From Erythrobacter aurantius (GTDB lineage: Bacteria; Pseudomonadota; Alphaproteobacteria; Sphingomonadales; Sphingomonadaceae), in contig NZ_CP090949.1 of NCBI RefSeq assembly GCF_023823125.1, positions 2,752,001 through 2,816,000 of the forward strand: 64,000 nucleotides of DNA, given 5' to 3'. The notes below the pieces were generated by a model that did no database searches, was not told where the DNA came from, and was given only the letters and a program-made list of their open reading frames with translations. A program made the position numbers and the translations under genes. Below are positions 46,401 to 55,960 of this stretch, piece after piece; position 1 is the first letter of the stretch, and each line of letters opens with the position of its first letter.

Positions 46401-49400
46401 GCAGGGGAAATCGGCACAAACAGTGCTCTCGGCGGCATCTTTGGCACTGCCGAAGGCCGGATCATTCTCGATGCCGGCGCACGGTTGGTCGCATCTGATA
46501 TCATTGAGATGTTCGGTTTCGCCGGATTCACCAATCTTTCCCCCCGGGCTGATGTGCTGTCCTCTGCCGAATGGTTCATATGGAGCGGAAACCCCGATCC
46601 GTTTGGAGGAAGCAATCCCGACAATACCGGTGCGCTTCAGCACGATTGGCGCTTCTATGGAATTAGCGAAGCCGAGGTGCGAGGCGATGCGAGCCCCCCT
46701 GAACGACCGGTCGGTGCCTTTGGCCTGGGCTACCGCATTGCCCCGGTGCTCACGCCGCGACTGGGAGCCAGCCTAAGCAAGATTTATGACGGCACGCGGG
46801 AGTTTTCGACCGAATCGATCAGTCTGGATTTCGACGGCTTGCTCGAAGGCGACAGCCTGAATGCGTCAAGCATTACCTCGGCACTCGCCGATGTCGCGGG
46901 CGTATCGGCATCACAAGCCACAATTTCCGGTATAGAAGCGAGTTTCACCGATGCTTCGGGCAAGCCGGTATTTGGCTATCAGTTCAACTCTACCATCACG
47001 ACACCGGCTTCGATCCTGCCGCGCCCGCTCCTCGCCTCGCTGATCGGCGCGGTCAGCCGCAACTATGATGGCACCACCGACGCTCTCTTGACCTCCGGCA
47101 ACTTTGCTCTTGATGGTCTGGTCTCGGGCGAGACCATCACGGTCACGCAAACCGCAGGCGCCTTTGCCACTCCCAATGTCGGCAACGACCTCTCGATCAG
47201 CGCCATCCTTGCGAGCGCCGATTTCACAGCCGGGGAAGGCACGAATCTTGGCAACTACCTGCTGCCCACAAGCGCATCCGGCGCCATCGGTACGATCCTG
47301 CCGCGCCCGCTCCTCGCCTCGCTGATCGGCGCGGTCAGCCGCAACTATGATGGCACCACCGACGCTCTCTTGACCTCCGGCAACTTTGCTCTTGATGGTC
47401 TGGTCTCGGGCGAGACCATCACGGTCACGCAAACCGCAGGCGCCTTTGCCACTCCCAATGTCGGCAACGACCTCTCGATCAGCGCCATCCTTGCGAGCGC
47501 CGATTTCACAGCCGGGGAAGGCACGAATCTTGGCAACTACCTGCTGCCCACAAGCGCATCCGGCGCCATCGGTACGATCCTGCCGCGCCCGCTCCTCGCC
47601 TCGCTGATCGGCGCGGTCAGCCGCAACTATGATGGCACCACCGACGCTCTCTTGACCTCCGGCAACTTTGCTCTTGATGGTCTGGTCTCGGGCGAGACCA
47701 TCACGGTCACGCAAACCGCAGGCGCCTTTGCCACTCCCAATGTCGGCAACGACCTCTCGATCAGCGCCATCCTTGCGAGCGCCGATTTCACAGCCGGGGA
47801 AGGCACGAATCTTGGCAACTACCTGCTGCCCACAAGCGCATCCGGCGCCATCGGTACGATCCTGCCGCGCCCGCTCCTCGCCTCGCTGATCGGCGCGGTC
47901 AGCCGCAACTATGATGGCACCACCGACGCTCTCTTGACCTCCGGCAACTTTGCTCTTGATGGTCTGGTCTCGGGCGAGACCATCACGGTCACGCAAACCG
48001 CAGGCGCCTTTGCCACTCCCAATGTCGGCAACGACCTCTCGATCAGCGCCATCCTTGCGAGCGCCGATTTCACAGCCGGGGAAGGCACGAATCTTGGCAA
48101 CTACCTGCTGCCCACAAGCGCATCCGGCGCCATCGGTACGATCCTGCCGCGCCCGCTCCTCGCCTCGCTGATCGGCGCGGTCAGCCGCAACTATGATGGC
48201 ACCACCGACGCTCTCTTGACCTCCGGCAACTTTGCTCTTGATGGTCTGGTCTCGGGCGAGACCATCACGGTCACGCAAACCGCAGGCGCCTTTGCCACTC
48301 CCAATGTCGGCAACGACCTCTCGATCAGCGCCATCCTTGCGAGCGCCGATTTCACAGCCGGGGAAGGCACGAATCTTGGCAACTACCTGCTGCCCACAAG
48401 CGCATCCGGCGCCATCGGTACGATCCTGCCGCGCCCGCTCCTCGCCTCGCTGATCGGCGCGGTCAGCCGCAACTATGATGGCACCACCGACGCTCTCTTG
48501 ACCTCCGGCAACTTTGCTCTTGATGGTCTGGTCTCGGGCGAGACCATCACGGTCACGCAAACCGCAGGCGCCTTTGCCACTCCCAATGTCGGCAACGACC
48601 TCTCGATCAGCGCCATCCTTGCGAGCGCCGATTTCACAGCCGGGGAAGGCACGAATCTTGGCAACTACCTGCTGCCCACAAGCGCATCCGGCGCCATCGG
48701 TACGATCCTGCCGCGCCCGCTCCTCGCCTCGCTGATCGGCGCGGTCAGCCGCAACTATGATGGCACCACCGACGCTCTCTTGACCTCCGGCAACTTTGCT
48801 CTTGATGGTCTGGTCTCGGGCGAGACCATCACGGTCACGCAAACCGCAGGCGCCTTTGCCACTCCCAATGTCGGCAACGACCTCTCGATCAGCGCCATCC
48901 TTGCGAGCGCCGATTTCACAGCCGGGGAAGGCACGAATCTTGGCAACTACCTGCTGCCCACAAGCGCATCCGGCGCCATCGGTACGATCCTGCCGCGCCC
49001 GCTCCTCGCCTCGCTGATCGGCGCGGTCAGCCGCAACTATGATGGCACCACCGACGCTCTCTTGACCTCCGGCAACTTTGCTCTTGATGGTCTGGTCTCG
49101 GGCGAGACCATCACGGTCACGCAAACCGCAGGCGCCTTTGCCACTCCCAATGTCGGCAACGACCTCTCGATCAGCGCCATCCTTGCGAGCGCCGATTTCA
49201 CAGCCGGGGAAGGCACGAATCTTGGCAACTACCTGCTGCCCACAAGCGCATCCGGCGCCATCGGTACGATCCTGCCGCGCCCGCTCCTCGCCTCGCTGAT
49301 CGGCGCGGTCAGCCGCAACTATGATGGCACCACCGACGCTCTCTTGACCTCCGGCAACTTTGCTCTTGATGGTCTGGTCTCGGGCGAGACCATCACGGTC

Positions 49401-52400
49401 ACGCAAACCGCAGGCGCCTTTGCCACTCCCAATGTCGGCAACGACCTCTCGATCAGCGCCATCCTTGCGAGCGCCGATTTCACAGCCGGGGAAGGCACGA
49501 ATCTTGGCAACTACCTGCTGCCCACAAGCGCATCCGGCGCCATCGGTACGATCCTGCCGCGCCCGCTCCTCGCCTCGCTGATCGGCGCGGTCAGCCGCAA
49601 CTATGATGGCACCACCGACGCTCTCTTGACCTCCGGCAACTTTGCTCTTGATGGTCTGGTCTCGGGCGAGACCATCACGGTCACGCAAACCGCAGGCGCC
49701 TTTGCCACTCCCAATGTCGGCAACGACCTCTCGATCAGCGCCATCCTTGCGAGCGCCGATTTCACAGCCGGGGAAGGCACGAATCTTGGCAACTACCTGC
49801 TGCCCACAAGCGCATCCGGCGCCATCGGTACGATCCTGCCGCGCCCGCTCCTCGCCTCGCTGATCGGCGCGGTCAGCCGCAACTATGATGGCACCACCGA
49901 CGCTCTCTTGACCTCCGGCAACTTTGCTCTTGATGGTCTGGTCTCGGGCGAGACCATCACGGTCACGCAAACCGCAGGCGCCTTTGCCACTCCCAATGTC
50001 GGCAACGACCTCTCGATCAGCGCCATCCTTGCGAGCGCCGATTTCACAGCCGGGGAAGGCACGAATCTTGGCAACTACCTGCTGCCCACAAGCGCATCCG
50101 GCGCCATCGGTACGATCCTGCCGCGCCCGCTCCTCGCCTCGCTGATCGGCGCGGTCAGCCGCAACTATGATGGCACCACCGACGCTCTCTTGACCTCCGG
50201 CAACTTTGCTCTTGATGGTCTGGTCTCGGGCGAGACCATCACGGTCACGCAAACCGCAGGCGCCTTTGCCACTCCCAATGTCGGCAACGACCTCTCGATC
50301 AGCGCCATCCTTGCGAGCGCCGATTTCACAGCCGGGGAAGGCACGAATCTTGGCAACTACCTGCTGCCCACAAGCGCATCCGGCGCCATCGGTACGATCC
50401 TGCCGCGCCCGCTCCTCGCCTCGCTGATCGGCGCGGTCAGCCGCAACTATGATGGCACCACCGACGCTCTCTTGACCTCCGGCAACTTTGCTCTTGATGG
50501 TCTGGTCTCGGGCGAGACCATCACGGTCACGCAAACCGCAGGCGCCTTTGCCACTCCCAATGTCGGCAACGACCTCTCGATCAGCGCCATCCTTGCGAGC
50601 GCCGATTTCACAGCCGGGGAAGGCACGAATCTTGGCAACTACCTGCTGCCCACAAGCGCATCCGGCGCCATCGGTACGATCCTGCCGCGCCCGCTCCTCG
50701 CCTCGCTGATCGGCGCGGTCAGCCGCAACTATGATGGCACCACCGACGCTCTCTTGACCTCCGGCAACTTTGCTCTTGATGGTCTGGTCTCGGGCGAGAC
50801 CATCACGGTCACGCAAACCGCAGGCGCCTTTGCCACTCCCAATGTCGGCAACGACCTCTCGATCAGCGCCATCCTTGCGAGCGCCGATTTCACAGCCGGG
50901 GAAGGCACGAATCTTGGCAACTACCTGCTGCCCACAAGCGCATCCGGCGCCATCGGTACGATCCTGCCGCGCCCGCTCCTCGCCTCGCTGATCGGCGCGG
51001 TCAGCCGCAACTATGATGGCACCACCGACGCTCTCTTGACCTCCGGCAACTTTGCTCTTGATGGTCTGGTCTCGGGCGAGACCATCACGGTCACGCAAAC
51101 CGCAGGCGCCTTTGCCACTCCCAATGTCGGCAACGACCTCTCGATCAGCGCCATCCTTGCGAGCGCCGATTTCACAGCCGGGGAAGGCACGAATCTTGGC
51201 AACTACCTGCTGCCCACAAGCGCATCCGGCGCCATCGGTACGATCCTGCCGCGCCCGCTCCTCGCCTCGCTGATCGGCGCGGTCAGCCGCAACTATGATG
51301 GCACCACCGACGCTCTCTTGACCTCCGGCAACTTTGCTCTTGATGGTCTGGTCTCGGGCGAGACCATCACGGTCACGCAAACCGCAGGCGCCTTTGCCAC
51401 TCCCAATGTCGGCAACGACCTCTCGATCAGCGCCATCCTTGCGAGCGCCGATTTCACAGCCGGGGAAGGCACGAATCTTGGCAACTACCTGCTGCCCACA
51501 AGCGCATCCGGCGCCATCGGTACGATCCTGCCGCGCCCGCTCCTCGCCTCGCTGATCGGCGCGGTCAGCCGCAACTATGATGGCACCACCGACGCTCTCT
51601 TGACCTCCGGCAACTTTGCTCTTGATGGTCTGGTCTCGGGCGAGACCATCACGGTCACGCAAACCGCAGGCGCCTTTGCCACTCCCAATGTCGGCAACGA
51701 CCTCTCGATCAGCGCCATCCTTGCGAGCGCCGATTTCACAGCCGGGGAAGGCACGAATCTTGGCAACTACCTGCTGCCCACAAGCGCATCCGGCGCCATC
51801 GGTACGATCCTGCCGCGCCCGCTCCTCGCCTCGCTGATCGGCGCGGTCAGCCGCAACTATGATGGCACCACCGACGCTCTCTTGACCTCCGGCAACTTTG
51901 CTCTTGATGGTCTGGTCTCGGGCGAGACCATCACGGTCACGCAAACCGCAGGCGCCTTTGCCACTCCCAATGTCGGCAACGACCTCTCGATCAGCGCCAT
52001 CCTTGCGAGCGCCGATTTCACAGCCGGGGAAGGCACGAATCTTGGCAACTACCTGCTGCCCACAAGCGCATCCGGCGCCATCGGTACGATCCTGCCGCGC
52101 CCGCTCCTCGCCTCGCTGATCGGCGCGGTCAGCCGCAACTATGATGGCACCACCGACGCTCTCTTGACCTCCGGCAACTTTGCTCTTGATGGTCTGGTCT
52201 CGGGCGAGACCATCACGGTCACGCAAACCGCAGGCGCCTTTGCCACTCCCAATGTCGGCAACGACCTCTCGATCAGCGCCATCCTTGCGAGCGCCGATTT
52301 CACAGCCGGGGAAGGCACGAATCTTGGCAACTACCTGCTGCCCACAAGCGCATCCGGCGCCATCGGTACGATCCTGCCGCGCCCGCTCCTCGCCTCGCTG

Positions 52401-55400
52401 ATCGGCGCGGTCAGCCGCAACTATGATGGCACCACCGACGCTCTCTTGACCTCCGGCAACTTTGCTCTTGATGGTCTGGTCTCGGGCGAGACCATCACGG
52501 TCACGCAAACCGCAGGCGCCTTTGCCACTCCCAATGTCGGCAACGACCTCTCGATCAGCGCCATCCTTGCGAGCGCCGATTTCACAGCCGGGGAAGGCAC
52601 GAATCTTGGCAACTACCTGCTGCCCACAAGCGCATCCGGCGCCATCGGTACGATCCTGCCGCGCCCGCTCCTCGCCTCGCTGATCGGCGCGGTCAGCCGC
52701 AACTATGATGGCACCACCGACGCTCTCTTGACCTCCGGCAACTTTGCTCTTGATGGTCTGGTCTCGGGCGAGACCATCACGGTCACGCAAACCGCAGGCG
52801 CCTTTGCCACTCCCAATGTCGGCAACGACCTCTCGATCAGCGCCATCCTTGCGAGCGCCGATTTCACAGCCGGGGAAGGCACGAATCTTGGCAACTACCT
52901 GCTGCCCACAAGCGCATCCGGCGCCATCGGTACGATCCTGCCGCGCCCGCTCCTCGCCTCGCTGATCGGCGCGGTCAGCCGCAACTATGATGGCACCACC
53001 GACGCTCTCTTGACCTCCGGCAACTTTGCTCTTGATGGTCTGGTCTCGGGCGAGACCATCACGGTCACGCAAACCGCAGGCGCCTTTGCCACTCCCAATG
53101 TCGGCAACGACCTCTCGATCAGCGCCATCCTTGCGAGCGCCGATTTCACAGCCGGGGAAGGCACGAATCTTGGCAACTACCTGCTGCCCACAAGCGCATC
53201 CGGCGCCATCGGTACGATCCTGCCGCGCCCGCTCCTCGCCTCGCTGATCGGCGCGGTCAGCCGCAACTATGATGGCACCACCGACGCTCTCTTGACCTCC
53301 GGCAACTTTGCTCTTGATGGTCTGGTCTCGGGCGAGACCATCACGGTCACGCAAACCGCAGGCGCCTTTGCCACTCCCAATGTCGGCAACGACCTCTCGA
53401 TCAGCGCCATCCTTGCGAGCGCCGATTTCACAGCCGGGGAAGGCACGAATCTTGGCAACTACCTGCTGCCCACAAGCGCATCCGGCGCCATCGGTACGAT
53501 CCTGCCGCGCCCGCTCCTCGCCTCGCTGATCGGCGCGGTCAGCCGCAACTATGATGGCACCACCGACGCTCTCTTGACCTCCGGCAACTTTGCTCTTGAT
53601 GGTCTGGTCTCGGGCGAGACCATCACGGTCACGCAAACCGCAGGCGCCTTTGCCACTCCCAATGTCGGCAACGACCTCTCGATCAGCGCCATCCTTGCGA
53701 GCGCCGATTTCACAGCCGGGGAAGGCACGAATCTTGGCAACTACCTGCTGCCCACAAGCGCATCCGGCGCCATCGGTACGATCCTGCCGCGCCCGCTCCT
53801 CGCCTCGCTGATCGGCGCGGTCAGCCGCAACTATGATGGCACCACCGACGCTCTCTTGACCTCCGGCAACTTTGCTCTTGATGGTCTGGTCTCGGGCGAG
53901 ACCATCACGGTCACGCAAACCGCAGGCGCCTTTGCCACTCCCAATGTCGGCAACGACCTCTCGATCAGCGCCATCCTTGCGAGCGCCGATTTCACAGCCG
54001 GGGAAGGCACGAATCTTGGCAACTACCTGCTGCCCACAAGCGCATCCGGCGCCATCGGTACGATCCTGCCGCGCCCGCTCCTCGCCTCGCTGATCGGCGC
54101 GGTCAGCCGCAACTATGATGGCACCACCGACGCTCTCTTGACCTCCGGCAACTTTGCTCTTGATGGTCTGGTCTCGGGCGAGACCATCACGGTCACGCAA
54201 ACCGCAGGCGCCTTTGCCACTCCCAATGTCGGCAACGACCTCTCGATCAGCGCCATCCTTGCGAGCGCCGATTTCACAGCCGGGGAAGGCACGAATCTTG
54301 GCAACTACCTGCTGCCCACAAGCGCATCCGGCGCCATCGGTACGATCCTGCCGCGCCCGCTCCTCGCCTCGCTGATCGGCGCGGTCAGCCGCAACTATGA
54401 TGGCACCACCGACGCTCTCTTGACCTCCGGCAACTTTGCTCTTGATGGTCTGGTCTCGGGCGAGACCATCACGGTCACGCAAACCGCAGGCGCCTTTGCC
54501 ACTCCCAATGTCGGCAACGACCTCTCGATCAGCGCCATCCTTGCGAGCGCCGATTTCACAGCCGGGGAAGGCACGAATCTTGGCAACTACCTGCTGCCCA
54601 CAAGCGCATCCGGCGCCATCGGTACGATCCTGCCGCGCCCGCTCCTCGCCTCGCTGATCGGCGCGGTCAGCCGCAACTATGATGGCACCACCGACGCTCT
54701 CTTGACCTCCGGCAACTTTGCTCTTGATGGTCTGGTCTCGGGCGAGACCATCACGGTCACGCAAACCGCAGGCGCCTTTGCCACTCCCAATGTCGGCAAC
54801 GACCTCTCGATCAGCGCCATCCTTGCGAGCGCCGATTTCACAGCCGGGGAAGGCACGAATCTTGGCAACTACCTGCTGCCCACAAGCGCATCCGGCGCCA
54901 TCGGTACGATCCTGCCGCTAACCTTGGTATATCGCGCCGATCCTGCGGTTCGTTTTCAGGGTGCTGCGAACCCGACGTTCACGGGGTCAGTGACAGGATT
55001 CTTGGAAGGCGAGACGCTGGCAAGCGCGACGACGGGGGCTCTGACCTTCACTTCGCCAGCCACGACCGAATCTGACGTAGGCCTCTATCCCATCCTCGGG
55101 AGCGGATTGTTCGCGATCAACTACGTGTTCGTGCAAGCGCCGGAAAATGCCCAAGCGCTTACTATCCAGCCGAACATAATGAATCAGATTTCCAACGTCG
55201 CCCAGACACAAGGCTCTGGTACGGGCGCATCCGGGTCAGGGCCTGGGGCTGGTTCTGGTTCTGGTTCTGGTTCTGGCCCGGATTCGGGTTCCGGAAGCGG
55301 GTCAAATTCGGACGCTGGGTCTGGGGAGGATCAGGGTTCAGGTTCGGAGTCTGGAGTAGATAGCGATGATACGCCGGCGTCTTCTAACGATGACAGCTCG

Positions 55401-55859
55401 TCATCGTCGGATGGCTCGGAAGCGTCTGAAGGAGACTCTGGTGCAGATTCATCGGGCGGATCAAGCTCTGCCGACACCACCAGCGCTGGGTCTGGTGCTA
55501 CCGATAGTAGTGACAACGACACAGCGGCAAGCAGCGACGATAGCCCAACGGCTGATCAGCCGGTGTCGCAGCAATCATCGCCGACTGTGGTTGCGGTCGA
55601 AGTCGAGCCGGCGGAGCCCTTGCCGCCTTCGCCTGTGGGTGAAGACCGGACCCCGACGCCGAGCGACCCCGAAGACAGCTCAGATCCAGTTCTTGCCGCC
55701 ATCTCCGGCGATGAAAATACCGAGGTGCAAACAACCAACGTGCAACGCGATATTGTCCAGCTTACGCCCGCAATCTCGGTATCGCCGCAACCACAGGCCA
55801 GGCCTTCGCCCAGGTCAACTGACAATGCGCTTTCAATCAACAGCTTGCTAAACCGTTAG
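43431..55859 (+). CDS. Giant TpsA exoprotein with 28 identical YDG-type repeats (locus B)
   Basis: This 4142-residue secreted protein has a signal peptide (residues 1-~27) and a TPS/haemagglutinin activation domain (about 30-150) with the hallmark NPNGVFISPTG. It continues with a beta-helix region and a GLW/NIDO-like globular domain (about 480-665; VPIGFDFLYFG, SYAGLLTFG, FGLWTDLG, RIRSDGSILLNYGD). A single diverged YDG unit precedes 28 identical 94-residue YDG repeats (about 1194-3825), followed by one MBG-type unit (NPTFTGSVTGFLEGE). The tail is Gly/Ser/Asp-rich (about 3927-4040) and then Pro-rich. GGAAGG upstream of the ATG at 43431 and the signal peptide there decide the start. It is probably a long fibrous adhesin; the ligand is unknown. 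Confidence 0.9.
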   Translation: MRFRRFMLLGTASFSSVAAGQSIVAAPATDQPPVVVAGSATLSTNAAGTVRTVTQTTDRAFLDWSTLNVPQDHTLRFEQPDANSITLNRVTGNSFSVIDGLIEANGQVWILNPNGVFISPTGQITTSGFLASTGNIAHTDFMNATGQFALGGNGSSAFISNQGTITTSLGYTVLNAVSVQNSGQISASRGTVLLASVDNLSLSFDQGQLISYDLSNNSIVPASFREITNLGTISAEGGLVALSMASALGAISGVINVEGLIEANSAQSANGKVTLDAGPNAALRIKGTVTVEGTETGDVGGVIEARGSLVTVETDAILNADGKAGGGEITLAANPAAQTAVDFSSLEFLPGSSVTTPPSATSIAQSLLQQREVLVNGALASVAVQQGSVLSASATELGRGGFILVDANDSLGLSAKVSGLLRANGAGPTGDGGEIALGGFHLDISGATLEAVAGSPTASPGNVELTAASIDLVDQLTPAGSDVLAWQPSATNLPFYDPAELQSLDILDLQVAQAVPIGFDFLYFGETFDSVEVSYAGLLTFGTLNGNSLCCNGLPLAEIAVPPSIFGLWTDLGIEFDPGSSVPNVPSGKPRFGTFDLGNGLKEFVLQWDNVPEFFNRGTGNNFEIRIRSDGSILLNYGDLDVTSHSVTAGLTGRTINDISQLFFRDLNPNNTLADISQTSAIFRQANPVSQISKQSIEDILIGGSNVSINAKDFTDDNSRNLSIGNVTISGSSTFGLPSGGAAQQFLVTADKDIRIVGDQIFAGPLAVRMAADVNGDAIGGAIRAGGLLEAGLAKIVGDLVISGLTEIRAPGDIIILGDIRTAPESADSLLILDTQGALKVSGPIGDTSTVFAELRSGSLDVQSIRADQVNIDLFAEGSIAGPITTGALLKFGPGTLTLAGDNGDLNEIAVRGGRILAQGADNIGTGTILLDNGELNFTGQSPVELLNSIIVTQSGSISFAGSGTIAGQVDRSGSVNAEFDVKAGGDLTFAGEIGTNSALGGIFGTAEGRIILDAGARLVASDIIEMFGFAGFTNLSPRADVLSSAEWFIWSGNPDPFGGSNPDNTGALQHDWRFYGISEAEVRGDASPPERPVGAFGLGYRIAPVLTPRLGASLSKIYDGTREFSTESISLDFDGLLEGDSLNASSITSALADVAGVSASQATISGIEASFTDASGKPVFGYQFNSTITTPASILPRPLLASLIGAVSRNYDGTTDALLTSGNFALDGLVSGETITVTQTAGAFATPNVGNDLSISAILASADFTAGEGTNLGNYLLPTSASGAIGTILPRPLLASLIGAVSRNYDGTTDALLTSGNFALDGLVSGETITVTQTAGAFATPNVGNDLSISAILASADFTAGEGTNLGNYLLPTSASGAIGTILPRPLLASLIGAVSRNYDGTTDALLTSGNFALDGLVSGETITVTQTAGAFATPNVGNDLSISAILASADFTAGEGTNLGNYLLPTSASGAIGTILPRPLLASLIGAVSRNYDGTTDALLTSGNFALDGLVSGETITVTQTAGAFATPNVGNDLSISAILASADFTAGEGTNLGNYLLPTSASGAIGTILPRPLLASLIGAVSRNYDGTTDALLTSGNFALDGLVSGETITVTQTAGAFATPNVGNDLSISAILASADFTAGEGTNLGNYLLPTSASGAIGTILPRPLLASLIGAVSRNYDGTTDALLTSGNFALDGLVSGETITVTQTAGAFATPNVGNDLSISAILASADFTAGEGTNLGNYLLPTSASGAIGTILPRPLLASLIGAVSRNYDGTTDALLTSGNFALDGLVSGETITVTQTAGAFATPNVGNDLSISAILASADFTAGEGTNLGNYLLPTSASGAIGTILPRPLLASLIGAVSRNYDGTTDALLTSGNFALDGLVSGETITVTQTAGAFATPNVGNDLSISAILASADFTAGEGTNLGNYLLPTSASGAIGTILPRPLLASLIGAVSRNYDGTTDALLTSGNFALDGLVSGETITVTQTAGAFATPNVGNDLSISAILASADFTAGEGTNLGNYLLPTSASGAIGTILPRPLLASLIGAVSRNYDGTTDALLTSGNFALDGLVSGETITVTQTAGAFATPNVGNDLSISAILASADFTAGEGTNLGNYLLPTSASGAIGTILPRPLLASLIGAVSRNYDGTTDALLTSGNFALDGLVSGETITVTQTAGAFATPNVGNDLSISAILASADFTAGEGTNLGNYLLPTSASGAIGTILPRPLLASLIGAVSRNYDGTTDALLTSGNFALDGLVSGETITVTQTAGAFATPNVGNDLSISAILASADFTAGEGTNLGNYLLPTSASGAIGTILPRPLLASLIGAVSRNYDGTTDALLTSGNFALDGLVSGETITVTQTAGAFATPNVGNDLSISAILASADFTAGEGTNLGNYLLPTSASGAIGTILPRPLLASLIGAVSRNYDGTTDALLTSGNFALDGLVSGETITVTQTAGAFATPNVGNDLSISAILASADFTAGEGTNLGNYLLPTSASGAIGTILPRPLLASLIGAVSRNYDGTTDALLTSGNFALDGLVSGETITVTQTAGAFATPNVGNDLSISAILASADFTAGEGTNLGNYLLPTSASGAIGTILPRPLLASLIGAVSRNYDGTTDALLTSGNFALDGLVSGETITVTQTAGAFATPNVGNDLSISAILASADFTAGEGTNLGNYLLPTSASGAIGTILPRPLLASLIGAVSRNYDGTTDALLTSGNFALDGLVSGETITVTQTAGAFATPNVGNDLSISAILASADFTAGEGTNLGNYLLPTSASGAIGTILPRPLLASLIGAVSRNYDGTTDALLTSGNFALDGLVSGETITVTQTAGAFATPNVGNDLSISAILASADFTAGEGTNLGNYLLPTSASGAIGTILPRPLLASLIGAVSRNYDGTTDALLTSGNFALDGLVSGETITVTQTAGAFATPNVGNDLSISAILASADFTAGEGTNLGNYLLPTSASGAIGTILPRPLLASLIGAVSRNYDGTTDALLTSGNFALDGLVSGETITVTQTAGAFATPNVGNDLSISAILASADFTAGEGTNLGNYLLPTSASGAIGTILPRPLLASLIGAVSRNYDGTTDALLTSGNFALDGLVSGETITVTQTAGAFATPNVGNDLSISAILASADFTAGEGTNLGNYLLPTSASGAIGTILPRPLLASLIGAVSRNYDGTTDALLTSGNFALDGLVSGETITVTQTAGAFATPNVGNDLSISAILASADFTAGEGTNLGNYLLPTSASGAIGTILPRPLLASLIGAVSRNYDGTTDALLTSGNFALDGLVSGETITVTQTAGAFATPNVGNDLSISAILASADFTAGEGTNLGNYLLPTSASGAIGTILPRPLLASLIGAVSRNYDGTTDALLTSGNFALDGLVSGETITVTQTAGAFATPNVGNDLSISAILASADFTAGEGTNLGNYLLPTSASGAIGTILPRPLLASLIGAVSRNYDGTTDALLTSGNFALDGLVSGETITVTQTAGAFATPNVGNDLSISAILASADFTAGEGTNLGNYLLPTSASGAIGTILPRPLLASLIGAVSRNYDGTTDALLTSGNFALDGLVSGETITVTQTAGAFATPNVGNDLSISAILASADFTAGEGTNLGNYLLPTSASGAIGTILPRPLLASLIGAVSRNYDGTTDALLTSGNFALDGLVSGETITVTQTAGAFATPNVGNDLSISAILASADFTAGEGTNLGNYLLPTSASGAIGTILPRPLLASLIGAVSRNYDGTTDALLTSGNFALDGLVSGETITVTQTAGAFATPNVGNDLSISAILASADFTAGEGTNLGNYLLPTSASGAIGTILPLTLVYRADPAVRFQGAANPTFTGSVTGFLEGETLASATTGALTFTSPATTESDVGLYPILGSGLFAINYVFVQAPENAQALTIQPNIMNQISNVAQTQGSGTGASGSGPGAGSGSGSGSGPDSGSGSGSNSDAGSGEDQGSGSESGVDSDDTPASSNDDSSSSSDGSEASEGDSGADSSGGSSSADTTSAGSGATDSSDNDTAASSDDSPTADQPVSQQSSPTVVAVEVEPAEPLPPSPVGEDRTPTPSDPEDSSDPVLAAISGDENTEVQTTNVQRDIVQLTPAISVSPQPQARPSPRSTDNALSINSLLNR
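47011..54906 (+). repeat. Tandem array of 28 x 282-bp identical repeats
   Basis: The 282-bp unit, starting CGATCCTGCCGCGCCCGCTC, is repeated 28 times without spacing (7896 bp), then a 12-base fragment begins a 29th. Each unit encodes 94 residues with landmarks RNYDGTTDALL, GLVSGETITV, VGNDLSISAIL and LGNYLLPTSASGA. I saw no difference between copies in translation or in the lines compared by eye. Because 282 is a multiple of three, copy changes keep the frame. Confidence 0.97.
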
Positions 55860-55960
55860 GTGTTGATCGTTGATTTCCGCAGAGGTCGTCCGTCGTCAGA
55901 ACATTTGGCACAACTCGCGGCGTAGGTTTGCGTAGTGTGGGCCTCGTCTGGGATTGATGT

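Noticed and set aside
46911..54764. A 2617-codon open frame on the minus strand through the repeat array
   Set aside because: It is a by-product of 28 identical units whose length is a multiple of three; one stop-free antisense unit makes the whole array open. The plus-strand frame has the signal peptide, TPS domain and domain matches.
47011..54906. CRISPR-like or satellite array
   Set aside because: The units are 282 bp, contiguous, without unique spacers, and lie inside a continuous coding frame.
47063..54921. Repeated small ORFs of 63 and 73 codons in each repeat unit
   Set aside because: Out-of-frame shadows of the tpsA reading frame, recurring every 282 bp.
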